From Calditrichota bacterium (lineage in GTDB: Bacteria; Electryoneota; RPQS01): a stretch of DNA of 64,000 bases. The DNA is taken from positions 248,001 through 312,000 of the forward strand of contig JACJWA010000001.1 in assembly GCA_020637395.1 (NCBI GenBank), written 5' to 3'. A program made the translations under genes and the position numbers. The notes beneath the pieces are model-generated. The model was not told the DNA's origin. It saw nothing but the letters and a program-made list of their open reading frames with translations, and made no database searches. Below are positions 8,106-20,700 of the stretch, one piece after another (the first letter of the stretch is position 1; the number at the start of each line of letters is the position of its first letter).

Positions 8106-8570
8106 ATGAACAAGAAGATGATGCATATTCTGCTGGCACTCGGCCTGGCCGCGGTCATGGCCTTCAGCGTCGGTTGCAGCAGTGATGATGACGATGAACC
8201 GCAGGGACCGACGATTGAAGAGCGCCTGACGGGAAGCTGGGAAACTCTGAATCCCGAATTGCTCGTGGGTGATCCCGCCGGACGTGTGGAATTCCTGCTG
8301 GCTTCCGACATGACCTTCAGCCTGAAGCTCGTCTTCCCCAGCGGTCCGCTGGATGACGATTCCGTCACCTACACCGGTGACTGGATGGTCAGTGAAGGCA
8401 CGAGCCTCGCGTTGTCCAATGTGGATCTTGACGGCGAGCCCAATGATCCCGCCACGATGAGCTGGCCGATGAGCCTGTCGTCCGAAAACGACTCGCTGCA
8501 CGTCACGCACAACACGATCGTCGAGACTCCGGTGGAAGTGCTTTACCTGAATCAGGTGGCCACCTACTAA
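8106..8570 (+). CDS. Small acidic lipoprotein, lipocalin-like architecture
   Basis: 154 residues with the lipobox FSVGC and Cys near residue 24, followed by the acidic linker SSDDDDE. The remainder (IEERLTGSWETL..., repeated beta strands, SWPMSLSSENDSL) resembles the lipocalin-like or DUF4923-type domains of FCB lipoproteins: a GSW motif early and a small antiparallel barrel. The assignment is by shape only. A GAGGAG site precedes the ATG. It shares a transcript with the gene at 7427 and ends at a strong terminator. Confidence 0.7.
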   Translation: MNKKMMHILLALGLAAVMAFSVGCSSDDDDEPQGPTIEERLTGSWETLNPELLVGDPAGRVEFLLASDMTFSLKLVFPSGPLDDDSVTYTGDWMVSEGTSLALSNVDLDGEPNDPATMSWPMSLSSENDSLHVTHNTIVETPVEVLYLNQVATY

Positions 8571-8590
8571 GCCGTCTGTCTTTCGATTGC

Positions 8591-8624
8591 AAAAGGGCGA
8601 CTCACTTGAGTCGCCCTTTTTTTG
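8591..8624 (+). terminator. Strong intrinsic terminator
   Basis: A 13-bp perfect stem (8591-8603 with 8608-8620) with an ACTT loop runs into a T-tract. AAAA on the opposite side makes it usable for the converging minus-strand gene as well. Confidence 0.9.
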
Positions 8625-8649
8625 TTGGGCACTTTCGCAATGCAGAAGA

Positions 8650-8743
8650 ACCCGCGCAAGCGGGTCCTTCAAATTGGCGGTGCGCCGGGAGGGCATCCGG
8701 CGCACCTGGGCAAGTGGACCGCCCCCGGGCAGAGGGACGGTCC
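8650..8743. repeat. Cluster of three further hairpins downstream of the giant gene
   Basis: Three separate inverted repeats follow the terminator: 8650-8665 (ACCCGC / GCGGGT), 8679-8706 (10-bp perfect stem GGTGCGCCGG / CCGGCGCACC) and 8716-8743 (GGACCG / CGGTCC). Read on the minus strand, they lie in the 3' end of the 12.4-kb gene. They could protect the transcript end or be small palindromic repeat elements. Confidence 0.6.
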
Positions 8744-8750
8744 GGGCAAT

Positions 8751-11700
8751 CTATTTGATCAACTGCACGCGCCGCACGTCCGAAAACTCCTCGGATTGCA
8801 TGCGCACGAAGTACATTCCGCTTGTCACACGATCCGCCTGCCACTGCGTGCGCAGGTAACCCGCGGGACGTAAGCCTTCATCGAGTGTTGCGACTTCACG
8901 GCCCAGCACATCGAATATGGTGATCGTGACGTGCGCGGGCTGCGGCAAGTCAAACGGAATCGTCAAGGTCGAATTGAACGGATTCGGGTATGGCAGACCC
9001 AGTGAAATCTCTTGCGGAATCGCTTGATTTCGCGGATCGGCGCTTGTGCCGCCCGTGATTCGGAAGTGAACATCACTTATGTCGTGAATGCTCGTGTCCG
9101 CCTCCGAAGCAATGATCACATAGCAACTGTCCGCTGCGGGACCCGTGATCGTCCATTCTTCTTCGCCGTCGTTTTCGGTCGCAACAAACAACGTGTCGAA
9201 CGCATTGACCGGAGCACCCCGCCACAGTCCAACGTGGACGCCGGCCGGAAGGCCTTCGCTCTCCCAACGAATACGCAGCACTTGGTCCACATCGTAGGCA
9301 CCGCCATTATTCGGTTCGAGTACCGTGATGCTTGGCAGTCTGATCGCAAGCGGAGAATCCGTCGTGTCAAAGACCGCACCGTCGTCCGCGAGTCTGACGC
9401 GCAGCGCCGCAAACTCCGTTTCCTCTCCTTCCACCGTCCACAAGAACGAGTCCGCTTCGCTTTCCGCAAGACTTAACCAATTGCCTTCGGCGCGGTCGCC
9501 AAACGCCACGTCCAGCTCAATCGGCCCATTCGCGTTTTCGCGCGTCCAATGAATCCAGCGCTGCTCGCCAATGTACCAGACATTGTCTTCACCTGCGTCA
9601 ATCTCAAGCGCCCGCGAGACCAACTGCCGCACCGGCGACAACGCCGATACATCAGGATGTTCGACCGACGTGACGCGGAACTGCAATGTCTCCGCGGAAC
9701 GAATCGGCAACAGGAAGAAGTAGCTCGTGTCCAGCAGCGAAGCCGCGAGTGTTTCCCACTCACCGTCAAACGCGGCCTCAATATGCACCGGCTGCGCGCC
9801 GTCCAGCGCGTTCCAACTCAGAAGCAGATTTTGACCCGATGTATCCACTCCGCTCTCGGCGGGAGTGGCCCAGATCAATTCCGGTACGTGCACCGTGAAC
9901 ACCGGAGTCGTGTCAGCCCATTGCGGAGCTTGCGGCACACGCAGAATCAATCGGGTTGTGCCGCGCGGTCCCGCAACCATCCAATCATAGGAGTCACCGG
10001 AAAGCTCGGGCACCAAAACCGTTTCGCCGTTTTCATCCAACCGCGCAAGCTCCAGCGTCCCGGGCAGTCCTTCAGCGAGCCAACTCAACTCAATTGTTTC
10101 ACCAGCTTGAACGTCTTCACCGGGGACGGAACTCCATTCCAATTCCGGCGAACGCAAGACAAACGTACCGGACGCGGCCTGCAATTCGTCGTCACCCGCA
10201 ACATACGCACGGAAGCGCGCATGATTGCTGGCGGGTTCGGTCAGCGTGACGTTCATTTGGCCCGGGACTTCAACATCACCGAGTGATTCGTACACGCCAT
10301 CGCGATCCAGAACCACAATCACCGTTTCGCTGATGTGCTCCGCAATGTGATTTCCGGTGATGTTCAAGGTCACCGTCTGACCGAAATACATCGTGTCTTC
10401 CTGAACCGCGCGCGCAATCGCGAGCGTCGGCTGGAAAATCGTAATCGCTTGATTCAGCACGTCCGAGAATTGCGGCTCTTCCGCGCTGCGCACGCGCAGG
10501 CGACCATTCTCTGTTTCGGGAGTTTCCGGAGTCCATTCAAAGCTTGAGTCAGTTCCGCGAAAGAGTTCGACCCACGGACCCGCCAACCCATTGCGCGAAA
10601 GTTCGCACACCACATCGCCGATGATCTCATGGCTCTGCCAACTCAACATTGCCGAAACTCCGGCTCTGAAGTCCGGCGAACTGACCGGAGTCATCGTTAA
10701 CTCCGGCGCGACCAGACGGAAGGTCTCGCTCGTATCCACTACGTCGGGGCGATCCGTCGAACGAATCATGACGCGCGCGCCGTTGGTTTCACCTGACTCC
10801 GGAATAAAAGTCAGGCTGTCGTTCAACGAGGTTCCGAGCAAGACGAAGCTCTGACCGCCGCTATTCAAATAGACTTCCACACTTTGCGCGAGGTGCTCAC
10901 GGGTCCAACGTATCGTGTGAGCTTCACCCAGCACGCAGCGCTCGCCGGGTGCGGGTGATGTGATGGCAAGCGCCGGAGCATACGGTCCGTTAACCAGAAT
11001 GCTATCCGCCCACGTCGGGTTGTCGAGTGAACGCACCACGAGCCACGAACTTCCGGCTTCATCGCCGTCAATCGTCCAGCTCAATGTGTCCGCTGTTGTT
11101 CCCGCGCTGATCGTCGTGGAGTTTCCTCCGACACGATTCAGGTTGACCGAAACACTTCCGCTCCAACCCGTGCGCTGCCACGTAATCCACACCGGAGAGC
11201 CAAGCACAAATTCACTTTCTTCCGCCGGAGCGAGAATCGTCAGATTCGCCTGTACCAACGTGAAGTTTGCATCGCCGATGTCCATCCACGATCCGTTAAT
11301 CAGCGACGTCACGCGAATGCGCGCCGACGAAGTTGACGCACCGGATGCGGTCCACACCACTGAATCGGCATTCACCGTTCCCGCGACGAGTTCCCATGCG
11401 CCGCTCGGATAGTTGCGATTGAGTTCGACCTTTACCGCTCCCGGATGATCGGCGCGCGTCCAGCGCATAGTCAACGGGAAGCCCAACGTGAACGACTCGC
11501 CATTCTGCGGCGACGCGACCGTAATCTGCGGCTGCGCCAACACAAAACTCGGTGATTCCACATAGACCTGCGGCAATTGATCGCTCTGGATTTTCACCCG
11601 CGCAAGATTCGCCGGAGATCCCGACGGCGTCCATGTGTAGCTCGCTCCGCTAAGTCCTGTGGCCAACAGTTCGTCGTAGCTGATGCCGTTGTTGCGCGAC

Positions 11701-14700
11701 AGGTACAGACTGAACGTACCGCTCAGATTGTCGGTCTGCCATGAAATATCCTGCGCGAATCCCAACGGAATGCGAGCGGGCAGAGCCGGAACAAACGCGA
11801 TCTCAGGTTGAATAATCGCAAACGCCGCGTCCGACGCATCCGTCAGGTTGCCGTCCACCGTCGAAGTGACGCGAATGCGCGCGTTCTCAGACGGGGCTCC
11901 TGCGACGGACCAGTTCAAACTGCTTCCGCTAAGTCCGGTGCCGAGGCTTTCCCACGTGCCACTCGGATAGTTGCGATCCAAAGCGATGTTCACCGGATCA
12001 TTCACCGCCGCGCGTGTCCACGTGATCGTCGCAGTTTGTCCCACGATGAACGCTTCGCCGCCGTTTGGTGACAGAAGCGAAACCATCGGCTCGGCCATCA
12101 CAAAACTCGTGTCGCCGTCTTCTTCGACAAACACGCCCGACGCCGTGCGCAAAATGAATCGCGTGTTAGCGGAGAGCGGCGGAGTCACGATCCAGTGGAT
12201 CGAATCTCCCGCCACGCCTTCACGAATCATTTCAATATCACTGACTGGTGTGCCGCGATCCAACAAGACATCCACCGGATCGTTCACATACTGGCGTGTC
12301 CACGCGACTACGACTTCGCGTCCGACCACCAGCGTGTCGCCGGGTTCGGGAGACGTCAAGTCGAGATCGGGTATCACAATCGTGCTGTTGAACGTCACCG
12401 CTCCCTGCACCCAGGGCTTGTCCACCATGGAAACCCGGAAGCGCGCGCTCGAGGTGACCGGTTCCGTCACAACCCAGTCAAAGCTGTTTTCAGTGGTGGT
12501 TCCCAGTGAACTCCACGGACCGCTCACTCCGTTGCGCGAGAGCTCGACTCGAATGGAACCCGGAGCAAAGCTGCGCGTCCACGCGATGTGCGCGGTGCCG
12601 CCAACCAAGTACGTATCCGCAACCGCAGGATCTGTCACCAACAACGTCGGCGTTCCCAGCGGACATGCGCCCGCCGTGTCGCCAAGCTGCGAGTTCCAGG
12701 ATGAAATCACTCTGAAGTGCGCAAACGGTGCCGGATCCCCCGTGGCCACCCACGCAAAGGTGTCCGACTGCACGGCGTTGGCCAGCAGCGTCCACTGACC
12801 GGACGGATAGTTGCGCTTCAAGTAAACCGTCACACCCGGATCAATACCCACGCGCTGCCAACGGAAGATCACCGTATCGCCAATCGCGACCGAGTCCCCG
12901 CCTTGCGGATCCAACAGCACGAGAGATTCGGGAAGTATCGCGAAATTCTCATCGCTGACGTCGTACACTTCTGAGTCAAACACGAGTTGAACGCGAATGC
13001 GCGCGTTCAGTGTGGCCGGTCCTGAGATTGTCCAGGTATAGTTGTCTGAAGAGGTTTGCGCCAGCAGTGTTTCCCAGCTTCCAGTCGGCCAGTTGCGATT
13101 GAGTTGAATGCGCGCCGAGCCCGTTGCGCCGTTACGCGCGAAGTGAATCGTCTTGGAGTCACCGATCACCAGCGTGTCGCCGCCGTTTGGATCGAGCACT
13201 TGAAGCGCGGGCAGGAAGGTTCCAAAGTCCGCATCGTTCACATCGAAGATCTCGCTGCGACTGGCCATCGAAACTCGCACGCGGCCATGCGCGAAGCCCG
13301 CGCCGCTGACCGTCCACGTATGGCTGTTCTGAGTCACTCCGTTTGCGATGGATTCCCACACTCCGCCCGGATAGTCGCGATTCAATTCGATATTCACCGC
13401 GCCCGGCGCCGCCGTCTTCGACCAGATAATTTGCACCGGATCGCCGTTCTGGAACAGCTGCGCGGAATTCAACGTCGTGATGTTGATGGCCGGAGTGATG
13501 ATATTAAGATCGTTGTCCGAAACATCCAGCACGCCATATTCTTCCGAGCGCACGCGCAGGCGCGCCGTTCCCGATTCACTTCCCGCCACCGTCCAGTCAA
13601 AACTATTTCCGGTCAGCCCGCTGGCAATCGTCTGCCACGCACCGCCGGGATAGGCTGTATTGAGATCAATCGCCACGCCGGTCGAAAAATCCGTGCGCGT
13701 GAAACTGATCGTTTCCACATTCCCGAGTCCCAGCGTACCGCTGTTCGGCGACGTCAAAGCAATCGCCGGAACGAGAATCGTCTGTGTCAGAGTGGAATCT
13801 CCCAACGACGCATTGCGCGTTGAGAGAATGCGCAAACGCGCCGCCGAGCTGCGCGGTCCGGTCACGATCCAATTGTAGCTGTCCGCTTGCACATTGCTCG
13901 AAAGCAATTCCCACGCACCGGTCGGATACGTGCGATTCAAATAGACGTTCACTCCAACGCCGACATGCCAGCGCGTCCAACTGAGCCTGAGCGTGTCGCC
14001 GACTTCGTATGAACTTGCACCCAGAGGAGCGGTCAAGGTCAGCGAAGCAAAATCCAGAGGAACATTGAAATCCAACGTATCGCTGACATTCGGAATATCC
14101 AGATGCACGATGCGCAGCCGGACATTCGCCGACGGCGAACCGCTCGGAGTCCAATATAAATCATTGGCAACCGTGAGACCGATTTGCTGCCAGCTTCCCG
14201 ACGGATAATTGAGATTCGCGTCCACGCGCACGTTGCCCGTGGCGGCGGAGTTTCGCGAGAAGGTTATCAGATTCGGAACACCAATGGCCAACGTGTCACC
14301 CGGTACGGGCGTCAGAAGCGCAATCGCTGGTTGCAAAATCGAGAAGTTGCCCGCCGACACATCGGTCTGCTGACTGTTCGAAGAATTCTGTACGCGAATC
14401 CGCGCGCTCGTCGTCGCAGGTCCCGTGGCTGTCCAGGTGAAACTATCGGCCTGCATGTTCGTGGCCAATGCTTCCCAACTTCCGGACGGATAGCTGCGAT
14501 TCAGATAGACGTCCACCGCATTGACCTGCACGCGTTGGAAGCGAATCACTTCCGCGTGGCCGATTGCATAACTCTCTCCGCCGTCCGGAGTCAAAAGCGT
14601 CACGCCCGGATTCAGAATTGAGAAGTTCGCGGACATCGTATCGCCGACACCGCTATAGACCGAGCTTTCGATGCGAATGCGCGCCGAAGTGCTCGGAGTT

Positions 14701-17700
14701 CCCGAGGCCGTCCAGCTTGCACTGTTCGTCGTGACGTTGGAGGCGATCGTTTCCCAACTTCCATTCGGGTAGCTGCGATTCAATCTGATCGTCACAGGTT
14801 CCGAGTGATCGGTGCGCGTGAACGAAACCGTGTAACTGTTGCCCGTCACCCACTGCTCGCCGCCGCTCGGCGATGTAAGCGTCAGTTCCGGACGGAAAAT
14901 CGCAAAGTTGCTGTTTGATGTGTCGCCGTACGCAGGTGCCTGCTCGTAGATCACACGCACGCGCGCTGTAGCAGTCGGGTTTTCCGCGACCGTCCAACTA
15001 AAACTGTTGCCAGTCTGACCAGTCGCCAGAGTCGTCCAGCTTGCGCTCGGATAGTTCGAGTTTACATCCACGCGAACCGGGCCGCTGAGATTGTTGCGCG
15101 CCCACGAAATTGTCGCCGGAAGTCCGTATCTGATCTGCTCTCCGCCGTTCGGAGAATTCACCGTCAAAGACGGCAAGTAGATCGTTTCATTGCCCGTCGT
15201 GTCACCCACCGTGCTTTGCGCCGTCAGATACACACGGAAGCGCGCCGAAGAGCTCGCCGGACTTGTCACGGTCCAAACGAGCGAATCCGCGGTCGTCGTT
15301 CCAATCGTCGCCCAGCTTGCGCTGGGATAGCTGCGATTGATTTGCACGGTCACGCTGCCGCTGGCCAGATAGCGTGACCATGAAATCGTCATCGGGAATC
15401 CGATGTTAAACGTTCCGTTGTCTGCTGGCGCCGTGAGCGTCAACGTCGGCTGCGCGATTTCGACCGCGTCCGACGTATCGGCTAATGAACTATTGGCCGT
15501 CGCAACGACGCGGAAACGCGCCGCCGTGCTCACCGCACCGGACACGTTCCACGTATAGAGCGTGTCGGTTTCCGAGGCAGAAAGTACTTCCCACGATCCG
15601 GACGGATAGCTGCGCATGAACTCCACGCGCACCGGCGAGGTCGTTCCCGATTTCGTCCACGCGACGTTCTGCGAACTTCCAATTGCCCACACCGCACCGC
15701 TCGCCGGAGCCAACAGCGTCAGGCTTGCATTCTCAATCTGCAAGTTCGCGTCGCTCGTATCGCCGACCCACGAATAGGTTTCGTGAATCACGCGAATCCG
15801 CGCCGCGGAACTGATCGGCGTCGTGACATTCCAGTTGTAGCTGCTGCCCGTCACGCCGCTCGCCAATGTCTCCCAACTTCCGCCGGGATAGCTGCGATTC
15901 AATTGCACAGTCACCGCGCCGTCGGCGTTCGTCCGCGAAATCGAAATCGGACTGGTCGTGCCGACATAGTAGGTGCCGCTGTTGTGCGAGGTCAGAGCCA
16001 ACGTGCGCTGCAAGAGCGTGAAATTCGCATTGGACTCATCTGAATTCGCGCCGCCGCCGTTCAACTCGACTCGAATCCGGGCAGCGGAAGTAGCCGCGCC
16101 ATTCACATTCCACACAAACGTATCCACCAGACAATTCGTCGTGAGATTTTCCCATACGCCATTCGGGAAGTCGCGATTGAGCTTGATCGTCACCGCTCCG
16201 CTCGCGTAGTAGCGCGAGAAGCGCAGCGTTGCCGTCCCGCCAAGCGTCAACTGTTCACCGCCGTTCGGCGACACAACCGTCAATGCGGGCTGCACGATAG
16301 AGAACGCCGCATTCGAGTTGTCCGTGATCGTCGTATCGGAAGTCAAGCGCACGCGCACCAAACAATTCGCACTCGCCGCGCCGCTCAACGTTAATGCAAA
16401 CGTGTCCGCCGCGCAAGAACTCGTCAGAGTTTCCCAAGCTCCGCTGCCGCCGCTTCGATTCAACTGCACCGTGGCATTGCCCGGCGCAAAACTGCGCGCA
16501 AACCGTATCACCTGCTGGGATCCCAACGGCCAGGTCTCTCCGCCGTTCGGAGCTGTCACCGTGATCGAAGGATTCACCAACGCGAAATTCGCATTACTCG
16601 TATCGCCTACCGAAGGCTGCGACGTCAGGAAAATGCGCAGGCGCACATTGCTGTTTGCGGCGCCGCTCGGAGTCCAACTAAACGAATCAGTCGCAACGCT
16701 GTTCGTAATCTGCTCCCACGATCCCGTCGGATAGTTCCGCATGAACTGAATCGTGATATTCCCCGAGGCGTTCGCGCGCGTCCAGCGCACCGTATGAGGA
16801 GCGCCCAGCAACAGACTTTCGCCGCCATTCGGCGACGTGATCGTCAGCGCTGGATTGCTGATCGTGAAGTTCGCCGCGCTCGTGTCCGCGAGCGTCGGAT
16901 TACTGACAAGATAAACTCGAATCCGCGCCGCATTCGTCACTGCGCCGCTCACGGCCCACGCGAACGTGTCCACCGTCACTGAGGACGCAAGCTGCGTCCA
17001 ACTGCCCGAAGGATAGTCGCTGTTCAGCATGACCCGCACGCCGCCTGACGCATTGTCCCGCGTCCAGCGAATCACCTGCGTTGTGCCGATGTTCCACGTT
17101 TCGCCGCCATTCGGCGCATTCAACGTCAACGACGGCTCGATAATCGTGAAATTCGCGGCACTCGTGTCGCCGACCGAGGGATCGCTGTTCAGCGTCACTC
17201 GAATGCGCGCCGTCGTCGTAGCCGGTCCGGTCGCCGCCCAATTGTAAGATGACGTGGATACGGCCGTCGAGAGCGTTTCCCACGAGCCGCCGGGATAGTT
17301 CCGCATCAATTGCACAGTCACATTGCCCGTCGCGTTCGTGCGAGTGAACGTCACCGGAATGGTCTGGCTCACCAGATAACTCTCGCCGCCGTTCGGAACG
17401 GTCAGCGTTAGTGACGGCTGAACCACCGAGAAATTCGCGTTCGATACGTCCGTGATGGCAGGATTCGAATTCAGCGTCACGCGAATGCGCGCGCTGCTGG
17501 TCACAGGACCCGTCACCGTCCAGCCCTGACTGTTTCCCGTGTTACTCGTCGCGATGTTTTCCCACGAGCCCGTTGGATAAGAGCGATTGATCGCAACCGT
17601 TGCCGGACCATCCGCGACATTTCTCGACCAGGTAATCGTTTGATTCGTACCGATCATCCAGCTCTCGCCGCCGTTCGGCGCCGTCACCGTGATGCCCGGC

Positions 17701-20700
17701 GAGCCGTCGCCGATCGTGAAATTCGTGTTGGATTCGTCGTAGTAGGTCGGCAGATTCACCGAGGTCACGCGAATGCGCGCCGTCGAAGTCGTCGGTCCGT
17801 CCACCACCCACTGACAGGATGTCCCGGACTGATTCAACGCCACGAGCTCCCAACTTCCCGTGGGATAGGCGCGATTCACATAGACGTTGAAGTTTCCGTA
17901 GATATTGCTGTGCGACCACGTAATCGTCTGCGTCGTTCCGGTCAGCCACGTCACTCCGGTGTTCGGCGACGTCACTTGCAGGAAAGGATACTGCACAATA
18001 AAATTGCTGTTCGACGTGTCAATCGCCGACGCGTAGTCATGCGAACTGACACGGATGCGCGCCGCGTTGCTGCCTTGCGCGCCCACCGGCCACACGAGAG
18101 AGTCCGTCCAAATCGAATCGGCCAGCAAGGTCCATGAGGAAGACGGATAGGAATAGTTCACTTCCGCCTTGCACATGCCGCTGAAATTGTAGCGCGTCCA
18201 CTGAATCGTGAAATTTTGTCCGGGATAGAGCACTTCGCCGCCGTTCGGCTCATTCACCACGAGATACGGACCGCTGATCGTGAAGTCACTCGCGCTTGTG
18301 TCCGAAATCGCTTCGTTGCCATCCTGCAGAATTCGAATGCGGCAATCCACTTCCGTCGGCGCCGTCACCGTCCAGTTGTAGAACGTGTCGGTCGTCATCG
18401 TAATGTATTCCCACACGCCGTTCGGGAAGTCGCGCTTGATGCGCACCTGAACATTTCCGATATTCGACGACTTGGTCCAGCGAATCGTATGCTGAGATCC
18501 CACCGCCCAATCTTCGCCGCCGTTCGGCGTGATCAACGAAACGTACGGCGAGACAATCGTGAAGTTGGCATTAGATGTATCGCCAATGCTGGGCTGCGAT
18601 GTGGAAATCACGCGCAGTCGCGCCGCCGTGCCCGTGAAGGTCGGAGTCCATGTGTAGGATCCGTCGTTCGCCGTGGACGCAATGATCGTACTCCAGCTCC
18701 CCGTTGGATACGTCGGATTGATCTCGATCGAGACGTTGCCGCCGATTCCGCCCGTGCCCCAAGAAATATTCTGCGAGGTAAATGTACTCCACTGCTCGCC
18801 TCCGTTCGGTGAAATCACCGTGATGGACGGAGTGGAGGTTTCCGTTTCCCACATCCCGCGGCCATGCGTGCCCGCGCGCAGTTTGCCCGTCGAAGGATGC
18901 AAGGCCAGAAAATCCACCACAACGTTCGGCAAGCCCGCCGAGAAGTCGGACCAGCTTGTGCCCGCGTTGCTCGAATAGTAAACTCCCAGATCCGTCGCCA
19001 CGTAAAGCTTGTTCGGATCCGTCTGATCCATCACCATACAATTGGCAGGAATGTCAGGAAGGCCCGTGGAAACATTGCTCCAACTGCTTCCGCCATTCGT
19101 GGATTTCCATACGTGACCGGAACTGTAACCCGACACCGTGCAGTACACGATGTCGCGGTTCGTCGGATGAACCGCAAGATAGGTCGGATAGCGTTCCGGA
19201 ATGCCGGTCTCAATATTCGTCCACGTCGTTCCGCCGTTGTTGGTCTTGAAGACCTTGCCGTCGTAGCCCTCGTAACCAATGTAGATCGTTTGAGGATCGG
19301 ACGGCGCCACGGCGATGCAGCTGATCGTTGAACCATCCAACGCATCTGAGATTGCCGTCCACGATGTTCCGCTATTCGTCGTCTTGTACACGACATTCGT
19401 TCCCGTGTACAACGTCGTCGGGCTGCTCGGGTCCATAACGCGCGGAGTCACCCACGAACCGGAACCGGATATGCCCGATTGAATCGAAGAGAAAGACGAT
19501 CCGCCGTTTGTCGAGCGGTAGTGGTTGCCCCGCTGCGTGGCCGCGTACACGTTGTTCGAGTTCGTATAGTCCACGTTGCAATAGCCGCCGTCGCCGCCCA
19601 GCACTCGCGTGTGCGTGGAAGAATTGTTGTACTTGTTGGTGCCGTTGTCCTGCGTGCCGCCGTAGGCCACGTTCGGCTGAAGCGCGTCGTCGCAGATCGC
19701 GTAGTATTGGTAGGTCACCAAGCCGCTGTTCAATCCCACCCACGACGTGCCGCCGTTTGTGCTCTTGAAGAGTCCGCCGTCCGTACCCAGAATCATCGTC
19801 GTCGAAGATCCCGGCATAAAGGCCATCGCATGATGATCGGCGTGAGCGTACTGCGAATTGCTCTCGGGATAGCTCCAGATGGTCATCCGCGTCCACGTCG
19901 CTCCGCCGTCCTGAGACCTATATGCATCCAGCCCGTTGGACCAAACTTCGTTCGAGTTCGTCGGGTTGACTTCGCACACGAGGTTGTACCAGCCTTGACC
20001 GCTGTACATGTTCGGAGTGCTTGCGCGCAGCGACCAGCTTGCGCCGTAGTCCGTCGAACGATACACGCCGTAGAGGCCCGCGCCGGAAGTGATCGTCTGC
20101 GAGATTCCCGCATACAACACCGCCGGATTGCTCGGGCTGATCGCCACGTCCAATCTGCCAAAGCTTGTCCCTGACGGCAATCCACTCGTTAACTGAGTCC
20201 ACGTGACTCCGCTGTTCGTGGATTTATATATTCCATTGGTCGAGCCGCCCCACGGATAACCCACTGTGCAATAGAGCACGTTCGAGGAATCCGGATGCAT
20301 CTCGATGTCCTTCACATCGCCCGTGTGATAGCGCGTCCACGACGTTCCACCGTCCGTCGTCTTGTAAATTCCGCCGATCGCACTGTTGCACGCCGCGTAC
20401 ACGATCTGCGGATTGTTCGGGTCTATCACCATCTTGTTGATCGCGCGCGACTGAGATTGCGTCCACGACAAGCCCGTCGTGTTCCACGTTGCCCCGCCAT
20501 CCGTACTCTTAAATACGCCCGCTCCGAACACTGCGTCCGCATTAAACGAGCCTTCGCCGGTTCCGATATAGATAATGTTTGGATTCGTAGGATCAAGGAC
20601 GACCGCGCCAATCGCAAGGCTCGGCAGGTCATCTGTAAGGGGAGTCCAGCTCGTGCCGCCGTTCGTGGTCTTCCACAAACCACCCGAGGCTGAGCCGGCA

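Noticed and set aside
9052..18838. Regular repeats considered as a CRISPR array or satellite DNA
   Set aside because: The units are about 280 bp, diverged, continuous in one reading frame and encode Ig-like domains.
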